Notes: generated from the sequence alone by a model not told the origin. DNA of 6,155 nucleotides from an uncultured Eubacteriales bacterium (GCA_900555795.1 USMP01000087.1:1-6155), one strand, 5' to 3'. Counted from the first letter of the stretch, positions 1 to 6,155 are shown. A program made the numbers and translations.

Positions 1-58
1 GGCTGCCTACGACCAGGAAGCTGATGATGAAGGCGGTGATGGTGGATGCGTTTTTCAT
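1..58 (-). CDS. 5' end of an unidentified gene with a hydrophobic N-terminus (partial)
   Basis: Reading the minus strand from the ATG at 58-56, an open frame runs to the window edge and gives MKNASTITAFIISFLVVGS. A short polar start followed by the hydrophobic run from about residue 8 (AFIISFLVVG) suggests a signal peptide or the first membrane segment of an envelope protein. It starts 24 bases after the stop of the Mur ligase gene on the same strand, so the two could be co-transcribed. No Shine-Dalgarno sequence is visible in the 24-base gap, unlike every other gene in the window. Nineteen residues are too few to name a family. That it is a real gene is inferred from orientation, spacing and the hydrophobic N-terminus; function is unknown. 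Confidence 0.5.
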   Translation of the reverse strand, partial: MKNASTITAFIISFLVVGS

Positions 59-82
59 TGGAAGTGGATGTATGAAGAAGGG

Positions 83-1498
83 TCAGGCGTTCAGTGCTTC
101 CAGCAATTTGGCGTGAATGCCTTCAAAACCGCCGTTGCTCATTACCAGAATAACGTCTCCCGGCTGGGCTTTCTTGCAGACGGCAGAGACGATTTCCTGG
201 GCATGGCCGCCAATCAGAGCGTCCTTGCCCAGCGCGGAAAGGTCGTTGGAAAGTTTGGTGAGGTCCAGGCGTTCCTCCAGAGCCACCTTGTCCGGATGAT
301 CCACGGCGGCTACCACAGGGAAATCCGCCGTAGCGAGGGACAACGCCAGTTCATTCTGGAAGATATTTCTGCGTGTGGTGTTGGAGCGCGGTTCGAAAAT
401 GGCCCAGATGCGTGATTCCGGATAGCGCTGGCGTAGGCCCAGGATGGCCTGTTTGATGGCTGTTGGATGATGGGCGAAGTCGTCCACTACGGAAATGCCG
501 TTGACTACCCCCTTGACTTCCTGGCGGCGGGCCACGCCTTCAAAGCGGCTCATGGAATCCGCCAGCTGCTTGACGTTCAGTCCCGCAAATTGTGCGGCTG
601 CAATTGCCATGGCGGCGTTGCGGATGTTGAACTCTCCAATCATCGGTACGTAGTACCGGGTTCCTTCCAGTGTGAAATGGCTGCCGTCCGTGGAGGTCTC
701 CACATCCAGGATGCGGATATTGGAAGAGTCGGAAAAGCCCACCGTCTTGACGGGGCACGGGGCCCCCTTAACCACGTCCAGGCAGTTGGGATCGTCCGCG
801 TTGACCAGGGCCAGGCCGTTGCGGGGGATGATCTGGGTCAGCCGGCGGAAGCTCAGTTTGATTTCCTCCAGGGAATTGTAAATATCCGCGTGATCAAATT
901 CAATGTTGTTGATGACCACCAGTTCCGGGAGGTAGTGCAGGAATTTGGAACGCTTGTCGAAAAACGCCGTGTCGTACTCGTCCCCCTCCAGCACGGAAAA
1001 ATCGGAATCCGTAAAACGGCCCCCGCGTCCGAGATTGCGGGCAATGCCGCCAATCATGAAACTGGGGTTCAGCCCGGAATCCTCCATCAGCCACGCCAGC
1101 ATGGATGTGGTGGTGGTTTTTCCGTGGGTGCCGGAGATGCACACGGCGTTTTCGTAGTGCTGCATAATGGCGCCCCAGGCCTCCGCCCGCTCAAATACCG
1201 GCACCCCCTGGCTGCGGGCCGCGGCGATCTCCGGGTTGTCGTCGTGGATGGCGGCGGAGCGGATGAGGAACTCAGCCCCCGCGATGTCCTGGGCGGTATG
1301 GCCCACGGTGACAGGGATGCCCAGGGAACGCAGATGCTCCACCGTGGGGCTGTCGGTCATGTCGCTGCCCTGGACCGTAAGTCCCATGCCGTGGAGCACC
1401 TCCGCCAGAGGGCACATGGAGACGCCTCCAATGCCGGAGAGATGGACCCGGCGGCCGGGCGTCATATACTGTTGGATCTTGGTTTCAATATGGGTCAT
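83..1498 (-). CDS. mpl: Mur ligase family protein: Mpl-type (UDP-MurNAc:tripeptide ligase) with a MurC-like N-terminal domain; apparent mosaic
   Basis: A 471-residue cytoplasmic Mur ligase. Mpl enzymes attach recycled L-Ala-gamma-D-Glu-meso-DAP to UDP-MurNAc using ATP; MurC attaches L-alanine. The N-terminal UDP-binding domain has GIGGVSM at 22-28. The ATP loop is GTHGKTTTTSM at 123-133. The central domain carries EGDEYDTAFFDKRSKF at 171-186 and NNIEFDHADIY from 197, which are hallmarks of Mpl rather than MurC. The C-terminal domain has DDFAHHPTAI and FEPRSNTTRR. Length fits the family (about 450-480). Residues 1 to about 120 (GVSMCPLAEVL, GSDM, AAIHDDNPEIA, VFERAEAWGAIM) instead look like clostridial MurC, so the frame seems to join two families at the ATP loop. 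The start at 1498 is preferred over the in-frame ATG at 1540 because a Shine-Dalgarno precedes it and the promoter -10 lies only about 16 bases from 1540. Family is certain; the MurC-versus-Mpl activity of this exact product is not. Confidence 0.85.
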   Translation of the reverse strand: MTHIETKIQQYMTPGRRVHLSGIGGVSMCPLAEVLHGMGLTVQGSDMTDSPTVEHLRSLGIPVTVGHTAQDIAGAEFLIRSAAIHDDNPEIAAARSQGVPVFERAEAWGAIMQHYENAVCISGTHGKTTTTSMLAWLMEDSGLNPSFMIGGIARNLGRGGRFTDSDFSVLEGDEYDTAFFDKRSKFLHYLPELVVINNIEFDHADIYNSLEEIKLSFRRLTQIIPRNGLALVNADDPNCLDVVKGAPCPVKTVGFSDSSNIRILDVETSTDGSHFTLEGTRYYVPMIGEFNIRNAAMAIAAAQFAGLNVKQLADSMSRFEGVARRQEVKGVVNGISVVDDFAHHPTAIKQAILGLRQRYPESRIWAIFEPRSNTTRRNIFQNELALSLATADFPVVAAVDHPDKVALEERLDLTKLSNDLSALGKDALIGGHAQEIVSAVCKKAQPGDVILVMSNGGFEGIHAKLLEALNA

Positions 1499-1506
1499 GG
1501 AAAACG

Positions 1507-1514
1507 TTCCTTCC
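1507..1514 (-). promoter_or_regulatory. Shine-Dalgarno site that decides the Mur ligase start
   Basis: On the minus strand GGAAGGAA lies 8 bases before the ATG at 1498. The upstream in-frame ATG at 1540 has no such site and would lie only about 9 bases from the predicted transcript start, so 1498 is the better start. The 14 residues between the two ATGs are not conserved Mur-ligase sequence. Confidence 0.75.
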
Positions 1515-1534
1515 CAAACGGCGAAAGCCGGTAT

Positions 1535-1563
1535 TTGCATTTTTCGCGGAGTTATATTATACT
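1535..1563 (+). promoter_or_regulatory. Predicted sigma-A promoter for cca-nfo
   Basis: On the plus strand the -35 is TTGCAT (1535-1540), then a 17-base spacer, then the -10 TATACT (1558-1563), five of six to consensus. It lies in the one AT-rich patch between the divergent genes. Transcription would start near 1570, leaving about 100 bases of leader before the cca GTG; I saw no terminator or known riboswitch in that leader, only a short TTTTTC/GAAAAA inverted repeat at 1612-1625. The -35 is weak, and a different start closer to cca (for example a TAAGAT at 1650) cannot be excluded. Confidence 0.5.
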
Positions 1564-1584
1564 ATATCTGCTATTTTTACGCAA
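1556..1584 (-). promoter_or_regulatory. Predicted sigma-A promoter for the Mur ligase gene
   Basis: On the minus strand the -35 is TTGCGT (1584-1579), then a 17-base spacer, then a perfect -10 TATAAT (1561-1556). The predicted transcript start is near 1549, giving a leader of about 50 bases before the ATG at 1498. The -35 matches the consensus at only three of six positions, while the -10 and spacing are ideal. The -10 shares bases with the opposing predicted promoter for cca. Confidence 0.65.
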
Positions 1585-1671
1585 CCTGTATTTCCGCTCA
1601 TAGTCTGTCTGTTTTTCACGAAAAATAGCCATGGGAGCGGGGATTACTTTAAGATAAGAGAGGTAAGGGCG

Positions 1672-2991
1672 GTGTCAAAGATACCGAAGCATGTGGAGGA
1701 TATTCTGCGCAGGCTGGAGGCGGCGGGCTATGAGGCCTGGTGCGTGGGGGGAGCGGTGCGGGATTTGCTGCTGGGCCGGGACCCCACGGACTGGGATGTA
1801 ACCACCAATGCCCTGCCGGAGGCCGTCATGGACATCTTTGCCCCCGCAGCGCTGCCCACGGGCCTTCAGCATGGGACAGTGACCGTGGGGGGCGGACGGG
1901 GCGTGGAGATCACCACCTACCGCCGGGACGGGGACTATCTGGATAACCGCCATCCGGACCATGTGGAGTTTACCGCCTCTCTGGAGGAGGACCTGGCCCG
2001 CCGGGACTTTACGGTGAACGCCATGGCTATGGACCTGCGGGGCCGCCTGGCGGACCCCTATGGAGGCCGTGGGGATCTGGCTGCGGGAGTGCTGCGGGCG
2101 GTGGGGGAGCCGGAGCGGCGGCTTGAGGAGGACGGACTGCGGATCATGCGCTGCCTGCGCTTTGCGTCCAAGCTGGGCTTTTCTGTGGAGACGGGGACAG
2201 ACCGGGCTTTGCGCCGCCGGAAGGGACTTCTGGCCGGAATTGCCCCGGAGCGGCTGCGGGAGGAATTGACGGGCCTTCTCTGCGGCGGGGACGTGGAGCA
2301 TGTGCTGCTGGACTACCCGGAGGTACTGGGGGTATTTCTGCCGGAGGTCCTGCCCTGTGTGGGCTTTGACCAGCGCAGCCGCTATCACTGCTACGACGTG
2401 TGGGAGCACACGGCCCGGGCGGTGGGTGCCGCCCCCGCCCAGCCTATATTGCGCTATACTCTGCTGCTCCATGATCTGGGGAAGCCGGACACCTTCTCCC
2501 TGGATGAAAACGGACAGGGCCACTTTTACGGCCACTGGCGCGTCAGCGCGGCCAAGGCGGAGGCGATCCTGGACCGGCTGCGGTTTGATACCCATAGCAA
2601 GCGGACCATTCTGAACCTGGTGGAGCGCCACGACTGTGAGATGCCCCTCAGCCAGCGGATGGTGCTGCGCCGCCTGCGGCAGCTGGGGGAGGAGCAGCTG
2701 CGCCTGCTGCTGGACGTGAAGCGGGCGGATAACCTGGCCCAGGCGCCCGCCTTCCGCACCCGCCAGCAGCTGCTGGACCAGTGGGAGGCGCTGCTGGATC
2801 TGGTGCTGGCGGAGGAACACTGCTTCTCCCTGCGGCAGCTGGCTGTAAAGGGAAACGACTTGATTGCAATTGGCCTGTCCGGTCCCCTGGTGGGGAAAAT
2901 TCTAAACTCCCTTTTGGACCAGGTCGTGGAGGAGCGGCTGCCCAATGACCGGGAGATGCTGCTGGATTTTGCGAAGGAGAACCTGCTATGA
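1672..2991 (+). CDS. cca: CCA-adding tRNA nucleotidyltransferase with HD domain
   Basis: A 439-residue class II nucleotidyltransferase that builds or repairs the 3' CCA end of tRNAs from CTP and ATP without a template, in the cytoplasm. The head has GGAVRD at 26-31 and the metal-binding DWD (D40, D42); then RRDFTVNAMAMD at 110-121, and the nucleotide-selecting EDGLR at 153-157 followed by RCLRFASKLGF. A C-terminal HD domain is visible from WEH at 244-246 to LLLHDLGKP at 264-272 (H267, D268), as in bacterial CCA enzymes with associated phosphohydrolase activity. The closest alternative, poly(A) polymerase I, shares the head but lacks this HD arrangement. It starts with GTG; GAGAGG at 1658-1663 lies 8 bases upstream and no in-frame ATG is near. 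Its last codons overlap nfo by 4 bases (ATGA), indicating one mRNA and coupled translation. Glutamate is written almost always GAG. Confidence 0.95.
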   Translation: MSKIPKHVEDILRRLEAAGYEAWCVGGAVRDLLLGRDPTDWDVTTNALPEAVMDIFAPAALPTGLQHGTVTVGGGRGVEITTYRRDGDYLDNRHPDHVEFTASLEEDLARRDFTVNAMAMDLRGRLADPYGGRGDLAAGVLRAVGEPERRLEEDGLRIMRCLRFASKLGFSVETGTDRALRRRKGLLAGIAPERLREELTGLLCGGDVEHVLLDYPEVLGVFLPEVLPCVGFDQRSRYHCYDVWEHTARAVGAAPAQPILRYTLLLHDLGKPDTFSLDENGQGHFYGHWRVSAAKAEAILDRLRFDTHSKRTILNLVERHDCEMPLSQRMVLRRLRQLGEEQLRLLLDVKRADNLAQAPAFRTRQQLLDQWEALLDLVLAEEHCFSLRQLAVKGNDLIAIGLSGPLVGKILNSLLDQVVEERLPNDREMLLDFAKENLL

Positions 2992-3842
2992 TATATCTTG
3001 GCGCCCATCTGTCCTCGGCGGGGGGATTCTACAAAATGGGCCGCGCCGCCCTGGCCATCCGGGCCAATACCCTCCAGTGCTTTGTCCGCAATCCCCGGGG
3101 CAAACGGGCCAAGGCGGTGGATGCCCGGGACCTGGCCGGACTGCGGGAACTGATGGCGGAGCACCGCTTCGGTCCGATCCTTGCCCATGCCCCCTATATT
3201 ATGAACCCCTGTTCCAGGGACGAGGGCATCCGGGACTTGGCGGCGGAGATGATGGCTGGGGATCTGGCCCTTATGGAGCATCTGCCCGGCAATTACTATA
3301 ATTTTCATCCGGGCAGCCACGTGGGCCAGGGAGTGGAAGTGGGCTGTGGATTGATTGCGGATATGCTGGACCGGGTGATCCGCCCGGACCAGACAACCAC
3401 AGTGCTGCTGGAAACCATGGCGGGAAAGGGCAGTGAGATCGGCGGAAGCTTTGAGGAGTTGCGGATGATTCTGGACAGGGCGGCCTGCCGGGACAAGCTG
3501 GGGGTGTGCCTGGACACCTGCCATGTGTCCGACGCGGGCTACGACATTGCGGAGGATCTGGACGGGGTGCTGGCGGAGTTTGACCGGGTGGTGGGCCTGG
3601 AGCGGCTGCTGGCCATCCATATCAATGACAGCATGAACCCGCCGGGCGCCCGGAAGGATCGCCATGCCCCCATTGGGGAGGGAACCCTGGGCACAGAGAC
3701 AATTCTCCAGGTGATGACCCACCCCCGCCTTCGGCACTTACCCTTTATACTGGAGACCCCCCACGACGATGCCGGGCACGCCGCGGAGATAGCCATGCTG
3801 CGGGAGAGGATCGGGGAACCGCCGCCTCTGGGGGCGGGATAA
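2988..3842 (+). CDS. nfo: Endonuclease IV (apurinic/apyrimidinic endonuclease)
   Basis: A 284-residue TIM-barrel AP endonuclease that cuts the DNA backbone 5' to abasic sites in base-excision repair. Every residue corresponding to the nine ligands of the trinuclear zinc centre of E. coli Nfo can be placed: H67 (AHAPYIMN), H107 (NFHPGSH), E142 (LLETMAGKG), D176 and H179 (CLDTCHVSDAGYD), H211 (AIHINDS), D224 and H226 (KDRHAPIGEG), E256 (ILETPHDD). Length matches the family (about 280), so the gene appears intact and active. AAGGAG at 2974-2979 sits within the end of cca, 8 bases before the ATG. The ATGA overlap with cca places both on one transcript; the pairing of tRNA end repair with DNA repair is probably just shared expression. 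Confidence 0.96.
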   Translation: MIYLGAHLSSAGGFYKMGRAALAIRANTLQCFVRNPRGKRAKAVDARDLAGLRELMAEHRFGPILAHAPYIMNPCSRDEGIRDLAAEMMAGDLALMEHLPGNYYNFHPGSHVGQGVEVGCGLIADMLDRVIRPDQTTTVLLETMAGKGSEIGGSFEELRMILDRAACRDKLGVCLDTCHVSDAGYDIAEDLDGVLAEFDRVVGLERLLAIHINDSMNPPGARKDRHAPIGEGTLGTETILQVMTHPRLRHLPFILETPHDDAGHAAEIAMLRERIGEPPPLGAG

Positions 3843-3848
3843 GAAATG

Positions 3849-3862
3849 CCGGTATGCACCGG
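3849..3862 (+). repeat. Short hairpin after nfo
   Basis: CCGGT (3849-3853), a 4-base loop ATGC, and ACCGG (3858-3862) form a perfect 5-bp stem 6 bases after the nfo stop. There is no T tract after it, so it is not a classical terminator; it may simply cap the end of the cca-nfo message. Confidence 0.4.
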
Positions 3863-3890
3863 AGCCTTCTGCGATGTTGCCGCGTGCTGA

Positions 3891-3910
3891 GCCCCGCTGG
3901 CTGCGGGGGC
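3891..3910 (+). repeat. GC-rich hairpin after nfo, no T tract
   Basis: GCCCCGC (3891-3897), loop TGGCT, and GCGGGGGC (3903-3910) form a very stable stem with one extra G in the 3' arm. The following bases are ATGGGCAGAC, so there is no U-run for intrinsic termination. It could be a 3' stabilising stem or a Rho-aided stop for the cca-nfo transcript. The rest of the spacer 3843-3971 shows nothing else I can name. Confidence 0.4.
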
Positions 3911-3971
3911 ATGGGCAGACTCTGAAAATGACGTGGGAACTCGAAGAAAGAGGGGCGAGAAAAACCGCTGC

Positions 3972-4000
3972 TTGACAAACGGGGAGCGCTTGTATATACT
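3972..4000 (+). promoter_or_regulatory. valS promoter (consensus sigma-A)
   Basis: A perfect -35 TTGACA (3972-3977), a 17-base spacer and a -10 TATACT (3995-4000, five of six). Transcription is predicted to begin near 4007, just upstream of the T-box Stem I. This is the best promoter in the window, fitting a gene whose output is controlled by attenuation after initiation rather than at the promoter. Confidence 0.88.
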
Positions 4001-4195
4001 GAATACTACAATTGGCTGCGAAGGGGAGCAGTATGCCCAAGCGGATGCGCAGAGAGGGGCCGGGCGGTGGAAGGCCTCATGAAGCAACGGCAGAAGTCGC
4101 CCCGGAGCCTCGGCCCGAACCGGCATAAATTGCCGCAGTAGGCGCCGACGGGTCCTCCCGTTATCGAGGCAAGAGTGTCCCGGCTTTCGGGAAAT

Positions 4196-4228
4196 TCAGG
4201 TGGTACCGCGGACTTTTGTTCGCCCTGA
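4196..4228 (+). promoter_or_regulatory. T-box antiterminator
   Basis: TCAGG (4196-4200) pairs with CCTGA (4224-4228), leaving the 7-base bulge TGGTACC (4201-4207) that binds the tRNA acceptor end. Above it GCGGAC (4208-4213) pairs with GTTCGC (4218-4223) around a TTTT loop, with one G-U pair. This is the standard two-helix antiterminator. Bases 4219-4228 are also needed by the terminator 5' arm, so the two folds exclude each other. Confidence 0.9.
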
Positions 4229-4256
4229 GCAAATTTTGCTCGGGGCGGATTTTTTT
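4219..4256 (+). terminator. Intrinsic terminator of the valS T-box leader
   Basis: CGCCCTGAGCAA (from 4221) pairs with TTGCTCGGGGCG (to 4247), with one G-U pair, and the stem can extend outward to TT/GA at 4219-4249. The loop is a few A and T bases around 4233-4235. Seven T residues follow (4250-4256). This is the default OFF structure when tRNA-Val is charged. Confidence 0.93.
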
Positions 4257-4287
4257 GCAATTCGCCCCGAAAAAGGAGAAGTTCACT

Positions 4288-6155
4288 ATGAGAAAAGAAC
4301 TGCCAAAGACCTATGAGCCCCAGGAGGTGGAGGGAAAGATCTACTCCGCCTGGATGGAGGCCGGCTGTTTCCACGCCCAGCCCAATCCCCACAAGAAGCC
4401 CTTCTCCATCGTCATGCCGCCCCCCAACGTCACTGGCCAGCTCCACATGGGCCACGCCATGGACGCCACCCTCCAGGACATCCTCATCCGCTACAAGCGG
4501 ATGCAGGGCTACGAGGCTCTCTGGATGCCCGGCACTGACCACGCCGGCATCGCCACCCAGATCAAGGTGGAGGAGGACCTGCGGAAGAACGAGGGCCTGA
4601 CCCGCTACGACCTGGGCCGGGAGAAATTCCTGGAGCGGGTCTGGGACTGGAAGCGAAAGTTCGGCGACCGCATTGTGGCCCAGCAGAAGAAGATGGGCGC
4701 CTCCTGCGACTGGGACCGGGCCCGGTTCACCATGGACGAGGGCTGCTCCAAGGCTGTGCGGGAGACCTTCTGCGATCTCTACGACAAGGGCCTCATCTAT
4801 AAGGGCAGCCGCATCATAAACTGGTGCCCCCACTGCATGACCGCCCTCTCTGACGCGGAGGTGGAGTACCAGGATAAGCCCGGCCACCTGTGGTATATCC
4901 GCTATCCCCTCACCGACGGCAGCGGCGATCTGGTGGTGGCCACCACCCGGCCTGAGACCATGATGGGCGACACCGGTGTGGCTGTGAACCCCGGGGACGA
5001 GCGGTTCAGGCACCTGGTTGGCAAGACCTGCATTCTGCCCATCATGAACCGGGAGATTCCCATTGTGGCCGATGAGTATGTGGAGTTGGGCTTCGGCACC
5101 GGCGCGGTAAAGATGACCCCCGCCCACGATCCCAACGACTTCGAAGTGGGCCTCCGCCACAACCTGGAGACCATCCGGGTGATTGACGACGACGGCAGGA
5201 TCAACGAAAATGGCGGCCCTTACAACGGCATGGACCGCTACGAGTGCCGCAGGGCCCTGGTGAAGGATCTGGAGGAGAAGGGCTATCTGGTGAAGACGGA
5301 GGACTACTCCCACAATGTGGGCACCTGCTACCGCTGTCACAACGACGTGGAGCCCCTGATCTCCGCCCAGTGGTTCGTGAAGATGGAGCCTCTGGCCAGG
5401 GAGGCCCTGCGGGTGGTGAACGACGGGGAGGTGCAGTTTATCCCCGAGCGCTTTACCAAGACCTACACCAACTGGATGGAGAACGTCCACGACTGGTGCA
5501 TTTCCCGCCAGCTGTGGTGGGGCCACCAGATCCCCGCATGGACCTGCGCGGACTGCGGCCACATCACCGTGGACCGGGAGGACCCGGCCTGCTGCGCCAA
5601 GTGCGGCAGCAAGAACATCACCCGGGAAGAGGACGTGCTGGACACCTGGTTCTCCTCCGCCCTCTGGCCCTTCTCCACCCTGGGCTGGCCCGACAAGACG
5701 GCGGAACTGGATTACTTCTATCCCACCTCCGTCCTGGTCACAGGCTACGACATCATTTTCTTCTGGGTGGCCCGGATGATCTTCTCCGGCTGCGAGCAAA
5801 TGAAGAAGTTCCCCTTTGAGAAGGTGCTGATCCACGGCCTGGTCCGGGACGACAAGGGCCGGAAGATGAGCAAGAGCCTGGGCAACGGCATCGACCCCCT
5901 GGAGATGGCCGACAAGTTCGGCGCCGACGCCCTTCGCTTCAATCTCATCACCGGCAACAGCCCCGGAAACGATATGCGCTTCTATGTGGAGAAGTGCGAG
6001 GCCATGCGGAACTTCGCCAACAAGATCTGGAACGCCAGCCGCTTCGTGATGATGAACCTGACCATCGACGAGGTGAAGCTGCCGGAAAAGCTGGAACTGG
6101 AGGACAAATGGGTCCTCAGCAAACTCAACACCCTGGTGAAGGAAGTCACCGAGAA
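4288..6155 (+). CDS. valS: Valyl-tRNA synthetase (3' partial)
   Basis: The frame opens at ATG 4288 and runs 622 codons to the window end without a stop; full ValRS is about 880 residues, so the end of the anticodon-binding domain and the C-terminal coiled coil are missing. It charges tRNA-Val with valine in the cytoplasm and clears mischarged threonine. Class I signatures are [13 protein letters not shown] (HIGH motif at 53-56) and GRKMSKS (KMSKS at 526-530). The editing domain shows TTRPET at 219-224 and [21 protein letters not shown] and the paired C420-x2-C423 and C436-x2-C439 look like zinc-binding sites. [26 protein letters not shown] sequence separates it from IleRS and LeuRS. AAGGAG at 4273-4278, 9 bases before the ATG, is the ribosome site. 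Expression is governed by the upstream tRNA-Val T-box, an independent match to the enzyme call. Confidence 0.98.
   Translation, partial: MRKELPKTYEPQEVEGKIYSAWMEAGCFHAQPNPHKKPFSIVMPPPNVTGQLHMGHAMDATLQDILIRYKRMQGYEALWMPGTDHAGIATQIKVEEDLRKNEGLTRYDLGREKFLERVWDWKRKFGDRIVAQQKKMGASCDWDRARFTMDEGCSKAVRETFCDLYDKGLIYKGSRIINWCPHCMTALSDAEVEYQDKPGHLWYIRYPLTDGSGDLVVATTRPETMMGDTGVAVNPGDERFRHLVGKTCILPIMNREIPIVADEYVELGFGTGAVKMTPAHDPNDFEVGLRHNLETIRVIDDDGRINENGGPYNGMDRYECRRALVKDLEEKGYLVKTEDYSHNVGTCYRCHNDVEPLISAQWFVKMEPLAREALRVVNDGEVQFIPERFTKTYTNWMENVHDWCISRQLWWGHQIPAWTCADCGHITVDREDPACCAKCGSKNITREEDVLDTWFSSALWPFSTLGWPDKTAELDYFYPTSVLVTGYDIIFFWVARMIFSGCEQMKKFPFEKVLIHGLVRDDKGRKMSKSLGNGIDPLEMADKFGADALRFNLITGNSPGNDMRFYVEKCEAMRNFANKIWNASRFVMMNLTIDEVKLPEKLELEDKWVLSKLNTLVKEVTE

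Larger units (their letters stand above)
4007..4256 (+). promoter_or_regulatory. T-box riboswitch leader, tRNA-Val specific
   Basis: A complete T-box leader upstream of valS. Stem I closes with GGCT (4014-4017) against AGCC (4106-4109), then GGGG (4023-4026) against CCCC (4100-4103). Its specifier bulge has AGTA (4030-4033) on the 5' side and AGAAGTCG on the 3' side, giving a GUC valine codon at 4096-4098 followed by a purine. Above it GCC (4035-4037) pairs with GGC (4089-4091), and the distal part has GAGG/CCTC (4054-4057, 4075-4078) with a GGTG loop motif at 4066-4069. Further hairpins are CGGCA/TGCCG (4121-4135), ACGGG/CCCGT (4148-4161) and TCCCG/CGGGA (4178-4192). The T-box TGGTACCGCGG is at 4201-4211. 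Its TGGT complements the ACCA end expected of tRNA-Val. Uncharged tRNA should favour antitermination and valS expression. Helix boundaries are hand-drawn. Confidence 0.95.

Noticed and set aside
1499..1540. A 14-residue N-terminal extension of the Mur ligase from the ATG at 1540.
   Set aside because: There is no ribosome site before it, it lies almost on the predicted transcript start, and the extra residues do not belong to the family.
467..1603. A 378-codon plus-strand open frame opposite the Mur ligase.
   Set aside because: It lies antisense to a gene with clear catalytic motifs and has no recognisable domain or good ribosome site.
1612..1625. TTTTTC/GAAAAA inverted repeat in the cca leader, considered as an operator or terminator.
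   Set aside because: It is only A/T-rich pairing with a 2-base centre, too weak for a terminator and matching no operator I know.
1675..2820. A 381-codon minus-strand open frame opposite cca.
   Set aside because: It is a shadow of cca: low-complexity Q/L/H/P-rich composition with no motif.
2526..3737. A 403-codon minus-strand open frame spanning the cca-nfo junction.
   Set aside because: It is antisense to two well-supported genes and crosses their overlap; the arginine/serine-rich tail is typical of a GC-rich shadow frame.
4006..5835. A 609-codon open frame on the minus strand opposite valS and its leader.
   Set aside because: It is antisense to a certain gene; its translation is rich in H, V, G, L and A, as expected for the complement of GC-rich codons, shows no family motif, and runs back through the T-box leader.
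1..6155. Search for CRISPR repeats, insertion sequences, tRNA or rRNA genes, toxin-antitoxin or defence genes.
   Set aside because: No spaced direct repeats, terminal inverted repeats, transposase or integrase motifs, cloverleaf sequence or defence domains were seen; the genes are housekeeping.

Overview
The window carries four protein-coding genes plus the first codons of a fifth. From about position 1100 to the end it reads as a GC-rich Gram-positive anaerobe of the class Clostridia, most like gut Oscillospiraceae (Flavonifractor/Lawsonibacter-type). The reasons are the strong Shine-Dalgarno sites, the sigma-A-type promoters, strong preference for GAG over GAA in cca, and a valS gene controlled by a complete tRNA-sensing T-box leader. 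This taxonomic assignment is from memory of protein families, not from a search.

Layout. Minus strand, 58 to 1: the first 19 codons of an unknown gene that begins with a hydrophobic segment. Minus strand, 1498 to 83: a Mur-ligase (Mpl/MurC family) gene. A short AT-rich divergent promoter region (1535-1671) separates it from two genes on the plus strand, cca (CCA-adding tRNA nucleotidyltransferase, 1672-2991) and nfo (endonuclease IV, 2988-3842), which overlap by 4 bases and form one transcription unit. After a 130-base spacer with two hairpins comes a consensus promoter (3972-4000). It drives a T-box leader with a valine specifier codon, a T-box bulge and an intrinsic terminator (about 4007-4256), followed by valS (valyl-tRNA synthetase, from 4288, cut by the window end).

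How it works together. cca and valS both serve tRNA maturation and charging. The leader is predicted to read the charging state of tRNA-Val: uncharged tRNA stabilises the antiterminator and lets valS be transcribed. nfo is DNA base-excision repair that shares the cca transcript. The Mur ligase belongs to cell-wall synthesis or recycling and is transcribed the other way.

Main observation. The Mur ligase looks like a mosaic. Residues 1 to about 120 resemble clostridial MurC, while everything after the ATP-binding GTHGKTTTTSM motif is Mpl-type and resembles the Verrucomicrobiota (Akkermansia-like) form. Glutamate codon use shifts across the gene, and the next gene downstream lacks the Shine-Dalgarno site that every other gene here has. 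The simplest reading is that positions 1 to about 1100 come from a different genome, joined at a conserved stretch either by metagenome mis-assembly or, less likely, by true recombination. I found no CRISPR array, mobile element, toxin-antitoxin pair or defence system.
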